64,000 nt of DNA from Tubulanus polymorphus (Eukaryota; Nemertea; Palaeonemertea; Tubulaniformes; Tubulanidae). This document shows, one piece after another, positions 51,301-61,837 of this stretch. The stretch's first letter is position 1, and the number at the start of each line of letters is the position of its first letter. Below the pieces are notes generated by a model. It was not told where the DNA came from. It did no database searches and worked only from the letters and a program-made list of their open reading frames with translations. Position numbers and translations under genes: made by a program. The stretch covers positions 24,520,001 to 24,584,000 of the forward strand of contig NC_134025.1 of assembly GCF_964204645.1 (NCBI RefSeq), written 5' to 3'.

Positions 51301-52866
51301 GATTAAATGCTTCAAGTCAATTCCTTATTGTCACCTGAAATTAGAGGTTTACTTACCGACCAAAACCTTCGCAGCAGGATTATCAACGCCAATAGCTTTC
51401 AGAATTGTAGCACCATCATTTGTGACGTGTATTGGGTCATTTGGATTCATGTTTTGAAGAATTTTGTCCTGAAGTCACATTACAAATTACAATACAGTAT
51501 TCATGCCACCCATAAGGCAAGTGATCCATGTAAGTATGTCAATATTTGTTTTAAAGCAAGTCCAGGCCTGTACCATGCAGAGAAATATTTGTTTCTTTTT
51601 CCTGCAATCTGACCTTAAATCAACCAAGTTTGTACATATTTTAAACTAGAACTAACAAAAGTGTTGCCCTTGGGTGAATATCTAAAAATGGATGCTTAAA
51701 TTTTCTTAAGGCTGGCATCAGGGTAGTCAGTAACCTGTCTGTGGTTTAGTTTCACGATCGGATATTTTCACAAACCACAGTCAGGAATGGGAAGGTCATT
51801 TTTGTATGAAATCTTCGTCAGCCAATTTGACTGACGAGTAATTTGCCTGGCATTTCATTGTCTCTTAAGATATCCGTCTAATTTTTGTTGTAATCGACGC
51901 ACAACAGATTCGTAGTTTGTCTGATACCTATAACACCTCACCTGACGATCTTAATCCATGTGCAAATCGGCCGTAAAGTGAGAGTAAATTTCCGTAGAGT
52001 CAACAGCTGCCATTTTGAAAATTACTGGAGGTGCTGGCACCTGTGGACTGAGGCCAGGACAACAGCACAAACTAACAAAGCGAAACGACGAAATTCAAAA
52101 ATATTAAGAAATCAACACTTATTCACATTTTTCTTTTACCAGAATTTATTATTTAAATATTAATTAAGGAAAACACGAAAATTTGAAATATAGGTTGGAA
52201 AACCATCAAAAATAAAAATTGTCGTTTCGTCTTGGAAGTTTTATATAAATCCTTGTAGGTCCCCTTGTCTTATCATGCCACATGTGCAATACAGAGAAAT
52301 GGCGGCCAATGGCGAAATTTGTGGAGAAATTAATTAATTTCTCAAAATAATGTTGATTAATCACTCGAAACATGCATAAAATTGGATTATTTCGAAAGGT
52401 ACCTGTGTAAGTTTGTGAAATAAGCCATTAATTGTGGACTGAAGTGGATAGAAAGTATATTTTTGAAGTGTTACTTTTTTCAACCGTGTTTTGGCCCTTG
52501 TCATCCCTAACGTTGGTATAAGCCCATCCGATTATAAAAGCTTACCACCAACGATTAGGTAACTAACTAGCATCAGGGCAGATTTTCTTTGATGAGCTTC
52601 AGAACATTAGACTTACCATGCCTTTGGGTCCCAATGTACTTTTAATGAGATCACCAATGGCTATAGCTCCAACAAAGGATGACTGAAAAATCAAGTTGTA
52701 GAAAATCATTATCATTATTATCATCAAATATTCAACTTGTCAAAAGTCAAATATAAAAAGACAAGTGAAACGAAGGAAGCACTCGCAGCAAACATACCAA
52801 ACGAGCTGTTTCTGCCTTCTCCTCTTCAGCTCCAGCTTTGAGTAATTGAATCGGTGCCAGGGATAC
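48343..52866 (-). CDS. CCT2: T-complex protein 1 subunit beta (CCT-beta chaperonin); first exon not found
   Basis: One of the eight subunits of the cytosolic TRiC/CCT chaperonin, which folds actin, tubulin and other proteins with ATP. Thirteen exons in 5' to 3' order: 52798-52866, 52617-52682, 51357-51468, 51195-51271, 50996-51108, 50697-50823, 50440-50616, 49984-50111, 49391-49494, 49144-49251, 48919-49059, 48622-48825, 48343-48512. They join in phase for 1,596 nt (531 codons plus stop), against 535 residues in human CCT2. Visible group II chaperonin motifs are [20 protein letters not shown], the ATPase motif [11 protein letters not shown] and FGGGCSEMLM. The end is [13 protein letters not shown]. 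The model begins at [12 protein letters not shown], so the initiator Met must be in a short upstream exon between 52,867 and about 54,600, which I could not identify. CCT2 is preferred over other CCT subunits because [13 protein letters not shown] and the neighbouring blocks match beta specifically. Confidence 0.95.
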
Positions 52867-54624
52867 CTAAATTCAGAATCAATTTTGTTGATAATGGCAC
52901 AATTTAAGCGCATACCTTCGGTGAGTCAGTGATCAAATAAAACGCATTTGATTTGTATTGAATACCGGGTTGGCTTTTCTAACAGCGACAGCGAATAAAA
53001 TAGCGCAGATATTTCAACATTTCTTCTATATTTCACGACTTAAAAACCGAGATAATATATTTGTTATGTATTTAACGTCGTATACAAACCATTTTAGCTG
53101 CTTTTTCGGTTTATATCTACTGCGCTGATCGAAAATTCCAGAGAAGCAGCATGTACTAACGAATAGTGACTTCTCAATCCAAATCCTTATAGAACGACTC
53201 CAATCTGTAAGTTCGAACCCCATTAATGGTCAATCTAGCCGAATATCTCGATTCGTTGAACCGTGACATTAAATCTGTACCGTGCGTAATTAATTGAAAT
53301 TGTAGGATTTTACAATGAAGTAAATTATTACAAGACATTTCCAAATGAGCTTTTCTAAAGAGTAAAAGTAATCGTCACCAATACACAGTCCAGCATGCAT
53401 GAATAAAGTATGTCAAAACTGGAGGTCCTCGGTATGTCTCTTGTAACAGGAGGTCCTAGGATCGAACCCGGGTAATCGATCCTGACATTTCTGAGTGACT
53501 CAATCCTATAGCCATAAGAAAAGATGTTGCTTATTTTAAATATGTATTTCATTTTATTTTATATACATATCAAAGAGAATATATATCTATAAACATATCA
53601 TATAAACGAGACAAGTGAAATCATATTTTAATAATACCTAGACCAAGTATAAAGAGATGGCAATGTACATTGAGTTAAAATAAAAATCTTTCATTTTATT
53701 TTTTTATATACATATCAAAGAGAATATATATCTCTAAACATATCATATAAACAAGACAAGTGAAATCATATTTCAGTAATACCTAGACCAAGTTTAAAGA
53801 GATGGCAATGTACATCGAGTTAAAATCAAAATCAGAAAATATATTCATATGTATATATCACAGACCGATTTCACTACTGGCATATACAAATTTATGCAAA
53901 ACAGCATAATAACAGATTATTATCTATCTTAAAAACTGCCTCTTGCACGTGCTGGTCACAAATTATCCATTTCACTATTTGTTTTTGAAAGTGTCCTAGA
54001 ATTTACCAGTAATTGTATCCAGACATATGATAAACAGCACTTGTCAAACATTGTCTTTTATAAATAACAACCAGGGACTTTTAATTCTATCATGAAGATA
54101 TAAATGAAAAGATATTTCATAGAGGATTGAACTAAGTTTAGTTTGTTTGCAAGATATTGTTTTAACCCAAAAAATTTTCATTTCATGTTTTACATCAATA
54201 TACAAAGGAGAAGTCCTAGTTCCACTAATACTTGTAGTTTATGGGGACATTTTGTTGCTTTCATCAAACTTTTGATACACGTATAGTGCTGCCATTTTAA
54301 GTATTGCATTTTTTCACATTTCTTAAATTTTATTATAACCATGTACTGTGTATGTATATAGGCCTATTGTTATAAGACTCCCGTAAATTTACCTTTCTGT
54401 ATTCTATAGATCTATATTTGAATGTTTTTATTGTAAAATTTTAGAGTCAGTAAAATTCTATTGTATTGTGTTGTATACCTAACCCACTTAGAAACAAGAA
54501 CCGAGAACACAAGTCTTTTAAGGTTTTCAGATTTTTCAAATGACACTGTATCAACATGCTATTATTTTGAATTTTCAGCATTACACATAAATCAAAATAA
54601 TATGCAATAGTTCTATACAACAGG
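52867..54624. other. CCT2 5' region and spacer to MTARC
   Basis: This must contain the CCT2 first exon and promoter and the 3' UTR of the MTARC gene to the right. Minus-strand AATAAA copies near 54,427-54,432 (about 195 bp past the MTARC stop) are candidate poly(A) signals. A 2 x 142-bp tandem duplication lies in the middle. At 53,455-53,466 the minus strand has GGGTTCGATCC, which matches a tRNA B box, but the A box expected upstream is poor, so at most a decayed SINE is suggested. Confidence 0.4.
53547..53831. repeat. Tandem duplication, 2 x about 142 bp
   Basis: Two head-to-tail copies start with TTTCATTTTATTTT and end with GAGTTAAAAT(A/C)AAAATC. They differ at only a few bases (for example CTATAAAC/CTCTAAAC and TATAAAG/TTTAAAG), indicating a recent duplication. 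No coding potential. Confidence 0.85.
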
Positions 54625-56425
54625 TTATGGCTTTCTCATTACATACACTCCATCGCCTATACAAATCTTTCCTGGTGAGGAGATAAGGCCGAAGTGATTT
54701 CCAAAACCTGGACTGGAAGATCCCGGTTCCATGCGATAACTGCAAAATATGTAGAAACAAATTATATGTAAAACATTCCATTTATTCCAGAAAATTACTC
54801 GGTTTTTCATAAAAATTCAACAGCATCTACACACTGACCTCTTGAGAGTCTGAAGTGGTTCCGAATTTGGATCTTTCTGTCCGGTTTCAGGATCTACCAT
54901 AATCAAAGTGCATCTGAATTGAAAGGAGAGGCAAACCTTCACCATGTAGTTTCATTACAGGAATATCATGTTTACCCATGAAAAATGATAGAAAGAGAAT
55001 ATGAAGGGAAGTGAACCCGAATTCCACATACCGCCTGCAAGTGTCTAATCTTTTAAAATGGGCTGTTCCAATAATAACTTCTTCCCAATTATCCTGAATA
55101 AAACATTTACACATAAGTAGTCTAACTATTTAAAATAAATATTGCAGGGTTATTTCTATTCAAATTAATGACCTTACCTCGTCATAAGCTGAACATCCTG
55201 AAATAACAAAATTAGGACGAAAACGTCTCATGGGCACAGGTTCCGCTAGTCTTTCATTTAGATCTGCCAGTGAAGCTGTACTGAGAAACATGTGAGGCGC
55301 TTCATCCGAAAAACTGCGCTGTAAGAAATAAGCAGGTGTGAATTAAGTTCTTGAAGAGAGTATTGTAGATGATAAGAATATTGTGTACCGGCAAGCACAA
55401 CATGAAAATTACCAGTACCTTTCCACACAATATAACCAAACCCGAAGTTTGCCATTAGGTTTTGTCAATATTAACACGTATTAAAAGGGAAACTTTGTGA
55501 CCATCCAAGGATGAGGATACCACTAGGCAAAAGGTTATCGCTGATATGTGCTGATAGTAGGCAAGGTTGATAGGCTATGTCATATTAAGAATTCCAACTT
55601 CTACATGAAGGCAGTTAAAGATTCTCTGATACATGGAAATCCCAGTCAAATGACCAAACCGCCAGATTCAGGACTAGCTATACTTACTTGATGAAGACAT
55701 TCCGAAACGTTTGCTCTGTACAGCAAACGTAAACCTTCCCTTTTCAAATATTTACAAAACCAAGCACTGGCCTTGTCACCACAATCAACACCTTTGAAAT
55801 GCTCGTCGTAAACCCTGATGAAAAACGAAATTTTCATCTCAGATAAAACAACCATTTTGATTAGACAACAGAAGAGGCTCATTCAGTAATGGTTATTCGG
55901 AATTTACCTACTTGCAGTCGATAAGGGAACCTGGTGTGGCTTTAAATTCAAGAGGCAAGACAAGAGTTTCCATATTTGGAGCATCAAGATGCATATTTGG
56001 CACATGCAAACTTGGAACAATAAGAGCCATAAGTGGTTCAATCCTCAGATTTACGTGACGATATTTATTTTTTTCATCAGCCAACATGAATAATCTGAAA
56101 AAAATCATTCATCAAATGATGTTTAGTAACTTTATTCAGTCATTTAATATATTATTCACTATTTGCAAAAAATCCCAGTCTCACAATGTACACACCTGTC
56201 ATAAACATTACTACATTCGAGTCCTAACTTCGTCGCAGTCGCTTCGCTAATCGACCATCCCCTGCAAGATTTCACCGGGTGTATATACATAGCACTAATT
56301 TCCCCGACCTTTTCCATGTTTTTCCGTGCATGTTTCTGAGTCCAATATGCCATCCCAATTTTAGCAGCTGATCCAGCTAACAGAGAAAAGAAAACCAGCC
56401 CTGCATCTCCGATATTTTCCATCAT
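54625..56425 (-). CDS. MTARC: Mitochondrial amidoxime-reducing component-like MOSC protein, copy A
   Basis: A molybdenum-cofactor enzyme that, with cytochrome b5 and its reductase, reduces N-hydroxylated compounds at the outer mitochondrial membrane. Seven exons: 56196-56425, 55912-56094, 55688-55814, 55178-55318, 55032-55093, 54839-54913, 54625-54739; all phases agree, for 310 residues (human about 335). The start MMENIGDAG precedes a hydrophobic anchor at about residues 8-27 (LVFFSLLAGSAAKIG). MOSC_N follows with ISAMYIHPVKSCRGWS. The MOSC domain has FRPNFVISGCSAYDEDNWEE and DTCRRCTLIMVDPETG, which contains the Cys aligned with the molybdenum ligand. The C-terminus is GDGVYVMRKP. A second copy lies 6 kb upstream. 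MTARC1 versus MTARC2 is a vertebrate split and is not assigned. Confidence 0.93.
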
Positions 56426-56500
56426 GTACGTTTTATTCGCGTAACTCCGTTCAGTTTCAACTCCTCACTCATTCCTCCGAGTGGGGTCTGTCTGCAGAGT

Positions 56501-56529
56501 GCGCAGGGGGCCGCTGCGGCCCCCTGCGC
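56501..56529. repeat. GC-rich hairpin at the element's left end
   Basis: GCGCAGGGGGCCGC and its exact reverse complement GCGGCCCCCTGCGC are separated by one T. This is the only place in the array where the 14-base core motif occurs in both orientations back to back. Otherwise the core is always on the plus strand. Confidence 0.85.
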
Positions 56530-56639
56530 TCAATGGGTGCGCAGGGGGCCGGGTATTGTAAAGTGAGAACTGGTATATGATGCTAGACGAAACGATGATT
56601 TTTTAGCAATAATGCAGAAATTTACAAGTAAAACTTAGT

Positions 56640-57695
56640 AAAACTATTAAAACGCGGCCCCTTGCGCACATATCCAGCAGTAGACAAGTAAAACTATGGT
56701 AAAACTATTAAACCGCGGCCCCCTGCGCACCTATCCAGCAGAAGACAAGTAAAACTATTTACACTATTAAACCGCGGCCCCCTGCGCACCTATCTAGCAG
56801 AAGACAAGTAAAACTTAGTAAAACTATTAGTTCAGAATCAAATAGAAATCTTGCGGCCCCCTGCGCACCTATCTAGCAGAAGACAAGTAAAACTATTAAA
56901 CCGCGGCCCCCTGCGCGCTTATCCAGCAGCAGACAAGTAAAACTATTTACACTATTAAACCGCGGCCCCCTGCGCACCTATCCAGCAGAAGACAAGTAAA
57001 ACTATTTACACTATTAAAACGCGGCCCCCTGCGCACCTATCCAGTAGAAGACAAGTAAAACTTAGTAAAACTATTAGTTCAGAATCAAATAGAAATATAG
57101 CGGCCCCCTGCGCACCTATCTAGCAGAAGACAAGTAAAACTATTTACACTATTAAAACGCGGCCCCCTGCGCACTTATCCAGCAGCAGACAAGTAAAACT
57201 ATTTACACTATTAAAACGCGGCCCCCTGCGCACCTATCCAGCAGAAGACAAGTAAAACTATTAAAACTTTTAAAACGCGGCCCCCTGCGCACTTATCCAG
57301 CAGAAGACAAGTAAAACTTAGTAAAACTATTAAACCGCGGCCCCTTGCGCACATATCCAGCAGTAGACAAGTAAAACTTAGTAAAACTATTAAACCGCGG
57401 CCCCCTGCGCACCTATCCAGCAGAAGACAAGTAAAACTTAGTAAAACTATTAAACCGCGGCCCCTTGCGCACATATCCAGCAGTAGACAAGTAAAACTTA
57501 GTAAAACTATTAAACCGCGGCCCCCTGCGCACCTATCCAGCAGAAGACAAGTAAAACTTAGTAAAACTATTAAACCGCGGCCCCCTGCGCACCTATCCAG
57601 CATAAGACAAGTAAAACTTAGTAAAACTATTAAACCGCGGCCCCCTGCGCACCTATCCAGCAGAAGACAAGTAAAACTTAGTAAAACTATTAAAC
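56640..57695. repeat. Minisatellite array, about 60-bp units with a GCGGCCCCCTGCGC core
   Basis: About 17 tandem units. The typical unit is CGCGGCCCCCTGCGCACCTA, then TCCAGCAGAAGACAAGTAAA, then ACTTAGTAAAACTATTAAAC, giving an exact 60-bp period from about 57,280 on. Variants have TACACTATT in place of TAGTAAAACTATT. A CCCCTTGCGCACATA...CAGTAG variant alternates with the main unit between 57,338 and 57,577, making a 120-bp higher-order repeat. A TTCAGAATCAAATAGAAAT insert recurs at 56,830 and 57,078 about 247 bp apart. The open frame across it on the minus strand is only the translated repeat. Confidence 0.9.
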
Positions 57696-58433
57696 CATGT
57701 CATTTTCTATTATCGTACTGAAACTTCGCTATTCTTTATCTAAGAAACTAACGTCACATGGAATTAGGGGTACAAACTAGGGTTAATACACTGTTACACA
57801 GTGTAAAACAAAGAGATTAATTAAGCTGTGATTAAGATGTGATGCACACTAATATACAGCATGAAGACAGTTACAAACTTAACAAATCTTAATGATGAGA
57901 GCAAACTAGGGCGTAATTATACAATAGTTAAGAATCAAATAGAAATATAGCGGGGCAATTAATCAACAACTTAACAATGAAACAGTAGATCAAAAAGTAA
58001 ATTATGTACCGTATCAAGTAGGTTTAACAGAAATGCAAAGTAATCTATTAGAAACAAGCTTTTTGAAAAACCCTTGGAGTCAATAACGCAGTTTTATATT
58101 TTACAAGACAAGTAAAACTATGGTAAAACTATTAAAATGCGGCCCCCTGCGCACCTATCCAGCAGCAGATAGTAAAACAATGATTTTTCAGATACCTAGG
58201 TGCCCTTATTTTCATAATTAATGAAAAATTTGATTTTTAACAAAGTAGGGACCGGTAAAATTTTGAAATTTTCTGATATAAAGATGCACGCATGAGACCC
58301 AAGAAAACGTGTTTTGGAAGTTTGACTTGCTATTACTTAGAAACTAATAAGGATAATTTAAATCGGTAACAACCATAGAAAACTACATATACATATTGAT
58401 CCTGAAAACTTAAAAAATGTAGATAAAAAATGT
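57696..58433. other. AT-rich spacer inside the composite element
   Basis: Unique-looking sequence with a small hairpin (ACACTGTTACACAGTGT), a third copy of AGAATCAAATAGAAATATAGCGG near 57,935 and one isolated minisatellite unit at 58,115-58,170. No gene was seen. Confidence 0.5.
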
Positions 58434-60207
58434 GTTAGAATAAACCATTTTACAGTTGCTAGCCGCCATTTTGTTAGGGTACTTTTGTCCCGTATTGTTG
58501 GGTCATTTTTTTCTATTTTTTAAAAACTGTCCGTGATGTGTGTTGTATCATATTTCATCTGTCCATGGATGGATTTTGACAACTTCAGCAACATTCAAAC
58601 TGCGTGAATCTCTAGTTTTCAGTTATGTAAAAATAATTTCTCAAATTTACAACAATGCGACATGAGAGCGATATAAAAATCGGTGGTCAGTTTTTGCCGT
58701 GCGCATAGAAATCAAGGGTACTGAACTTTGAAGTTCGTTATTTTCAGAAATAATTTTCTAAAAAATCCTAGCATTTCAAGAACTGTGCGCATAAATGCCC
58801 CCTTTCAGGTGAACTTTGAAATTTTAAGATATCTTGCCTAGTTTTTTTTCTATGGCACTTTAACTGCAGCGCGTGTATTGTCATTCCGAGATTCGGCGCT
58901 GTTTTCTTTGCGTGTATTTCAGTATATGGGTGTTATTTTTTCACTTTTACTACACTTGTCTCTACGGAAAATGGTTTTAATTGTTGGTACGAGTATCAGG
59001 TTTTAATATTACGTCATTTATGCAATATAATAGATCGAAGACATTAGAGATGTTGGAGTTAAAGGGATTTTTTTACCAGTTTTAGCAGCGAGACTGAACG
59101 GCATTTTGATCACGTATTCGAAGTTGCGCGCGGGAAGAGAATATATGGGCCTATATTGAGATGGAAGAAGAAAAGAAATATAACACACAAAATCGAGTAT
59201 GATGACCATTTAAATCAGTAGTCTATCAATAAATTTACATAAAAATCTACTGAAATTAGATGGATGGAGAAGTGGTCAAAAAGCTGGACAAATGGGTTGG
59301 GGCAAATATTCAGCTACTTTCTATGAATACTTTCTATTAAGTACACACAAGATTGATTAGATTGGGAAGAAAATATAGGAAAACGTTTTCTTGCTTTGGT
59401 GGTGACATATCAAGTATCAAGTCCTAATGTCAGACACCGGTGATAAAAAGTAAAAAGTGACATCTACCATCACAAAAACGCAAGAAGTGTGTGGATTGCA
59501 TTTACAACAAAAGAGTGATATTTTGGGTTTTCTTGGGTGCATGTACGTAAGCCTCTGCCTGCTGTAAAAGCGGCTACCAATACAGCCATTACGAACTAGC
59601 GCCGGAGAACGGAATACAGTATTAATGCCGTAATATTAAAACCTGATACTCGTACCAACAATTAAAACCATTTTCCGTAGAGACAAGTGTAGTAAAAATG
59701 AAAAAATAACGCCCATATACTGAAATACACGCAAAGAAAACAGCGCCGAATCTCGGAATGACAATACACGTGCTGCAGTTAAAGTGCCATAGGAAAAAAA
59801 CTAGGCAAGATATCTTAAAATTTCAAAGTTCACCTGAAAGGGGGCATTTATGCGCACAGTTCTTGAAATGCTTGGATTTTTTAGAAAATTATTTCTGAAA
59901 ATAACGAACTTCAAAGTTCAGTACCCTTGATTTCTATGCGCACGAAAAAACTGACCACCGATTTTTATATTGCTCTCATGTCGCATTGTTGTAAATTTGA
60001 GAAATGATTTTTACATAACTGATACTAGAGATTCACGCGGTTTGAATGTTGCTGAAGTTGTCAAAATCCATCCATGGACAGATGAAATATGATACAACAC
60101 GCATCACGGATAGTTTTTAAAAAAGAGAAAAAAATGACCCAACAATACGGGACATAAGTACCCTAACAAAATGGCGGCTAGCAACTGTAAAATGGTTTAT
60201 TACGAAC
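58434..60207. repeat. Large inverted repeat, arms of about 580 bp around a 615-bp loop
   Basis: The left arm (about 58,434-59,013) and right arm (about 59,629-60,207) are near-identical reverse complements; for example GCCGCCATTTTGTTAGGGTA on the left pairs with TACCCTAACAAAATGGCGGC on the right. Mismatches are scattered and few, by eye well above 90 percent identity. The loop (59,014-59,628) shows no gene. A transcript through it would form a long double-stranded RNA hairpin. It could be the core of a foldback-type element. Confidence 0.9.
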
Positions 60208-60354
60208 TTTTGAATAAGATGAGCAATAATCTACGTTGAATTATCGAGAATACGGTATCGATGTTTATACAGAGATATGAACGAAATAAAAAAAAGTAAA
60301 CCAGTGAAAAATATGGAGAAAAAATTCAACAATGCGGACCAAGCGAGTAGACAG

Positions 60355-60478
60355 TTTCAACTATAGTAAAACCATTAAAGCGCGGCCCCCTGCGCACTTA
60401 TCCAGCATAAGATAGTATTCAAACTATAGTAAAACAATTAAAACGCGGCCCCCTGCGCACATATCCAACAAGGTTTTT
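60355..60478. repeat. Two isolated minisatellite units right of the inverted repeat
   Basis: Two units (GCGGCCCCCTGCGCACTTAT and GCGGCCCCCTGCGCACATAT), each preceded by CTATAGTAAAAC(C/A)ATTAAA. They mirror the single unit at 58,139 left of the inverted repeat, in the same orientation. Confidence 0.8.
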
Positions 60479-61149
60479 GGAGAAACTGTATACTAAATAT
60501 TTTATGCTAAATCTTTCTTTTTTCTTATACTTCCTGATCAGATCGATTGAGGATTTCACGGATTGCTTGATAACAATTGTGTGTAAATATTCACAAAAGG
60601 CATACAGTTGATTGAAATAAAACAGCTTACCTGATTTCTCTCTGAGTTTTCCATTTCAAAATCCATTTTCCATCTCGAATCAAATATTCCACAAAAAAAT
60701 CGTGAGCGTGCACGCACGTGAGTGGGAAGTGTGGTGGGTTAGAAGAAATTCACGTTTAAATAACAGGGTGCAGACGGTGGGTGGAGATTGTCCAACGTCT
60801 GTCAATGGCCAGACACACTTCGCTGATCTCAGTGACATCGCGAGTCTGTAGTTAGTGTGTCGGGAATAAACATAGTAAATTAGATAGTGGTGAGGTAGAA
60901 ATTAGCAATCCGAAATTTTAACACCAACATATAGACAGCCATCTTTGGACTAGACTTTTATCTTTTATCTAATGTCAGTAAAATGAAAATTCTACTATGT
61001 AAACGTGTCACAATTAGTGTTTGCGGATTTATTATGAGCTGCAATGAAACTTCGCAACTCCTAATTTAATCCACTAAGGACTTAGTTTAAAACTTAAACG
61101 TGTCACATGATTGTTGTGTAATATGTATATAGAAATGTATAGGCAAAGG
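60479..61149. other. Spacer without recognised features inside the composite element
   Basis: AT-rich sequence with no open frame worth reporting and no minisatellite unit. I see nothing else in it. Confidence 0.5.
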
Positions 61150-61178
61150 CAAAACAAACGCGGCCCCCTGCGCGCCTC

Positions 61179-61214
<36 letters not shown>

Positions 61215-61248
61215 TAGATAAAAATTCACGAGGCCCCCTGCGCGCCTC

Positions 61249-61314
<66 letters not shown>

Positions 61315-61440
61315 TAGATAAAAATTCACGCGGCCCCCTGCGCGCCTCTCCAGCAGCAGCAGCAGCAGCAGCAGCAGATAGATAAAAATTCACGCGGCCC
61401 CCTGCGCGCCTCTCCAGCAGCAGCAGCAGATAGATAAAAA
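61150..61440. repeat. CAG microsatellites nested in minisatellite units
   Basis: Four successive units read CGGCCCCCTGCGCGCCTCTC, then (CAG)n, then ATAGATAAAAATTCACG. The CAG counts are 11 (61,181-61,213), 21 (61,251-61,313), 9 (61,351-61,377) and 5 (61,415-61,429). The flanks correspond to the 60-bp minisatellite unit, whose TCCAGCAGAAGACAAG holds the two CAGs that appear to have expanded. The polyalanine-like open frame on the minus strand is not a gene. Confidence 0.9.
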
Positions 61441-61837
61441 TTCGTAGATTCGGCGGAGTATTTTGATAAATAATATATACTCTGTATACTGTTCTTAGTG
61501 TACCATTTTATGCGCATCTCGATGGTAAAATCATAAACTGGTTGATGGTGGTTATGCATTTGATTAATTGGTAGAAGTAGGAGTAGTTTCATATCGCATA
61601 CTACTATGTATATGTATTGCCGTTTCGTAAATAATATCGTGTGGTTTTCACTTTATTAAAGCGGCCCCCTGCGCGCGGCCTCCTGCGCACGGCCCCGTGC
61701 GCACTCTGCAGTTTGATATGACTCACTCATTCAACAAAATTAATTTACTTCCGCGTTTGAAATTTGTTGATAAAGGGCTGCTCCAACTAAAGTACATACG
61801 CAACACGTCCGGCCAAAAGAAGGTTAGCTCCAAAAAA

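Larger units (their letters stand above)
56492..61711. mobile_element. Composite 5.2-kb repeat element with short inverted ends
   Basis: The left end CTGCAGAGTGCGCAGGGGG occurs inverted at the right end as CTGCAGAGTGCGCACGGGG (minus strand, ending at 61,711). Between them lie a GCGGCCCC minisatellite (to 57,695), a large inverted repeat with about 580-bp arms, scattered single units (58,139; 60,382; 60,446) and CAG-expanded units (61,150-61,440). No open frame resembles a transposase, so it would be non-autonomous if mobile. No clear target-site duplication was found, although CTCACTCATTC occurs on both sides, 17 and 10 bp outside the ends. Alternatively the region may simply be an expanded satellite. 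Confidence 0.45.

Noticed and set aside
51960-52010. Minus-strand ATG ([13 protein letters not shown]) inside a CCT2 intron as an alternative start
   Set aside because: It ends in a stop after 20 codons and lies downstream of two conserved CCT2 exons, so it cannot be the gene's start.
57211-57603. 130-codon minus-strand open frame with repeated LLDRCAGGRGLIVLLSFTC
   Set aside because: It is a translation of the 60-bp minisatellite, whose unit length is a multiple of three, so any stop-free frame stays open. There is no start context or family.
61087-61592. Minus-strand open frames with long alanine and cysteine runs
   Set aside because: They arise from CAG microsatellites read as GCT or TGC. 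The flanking translation is the minisatellite unit.
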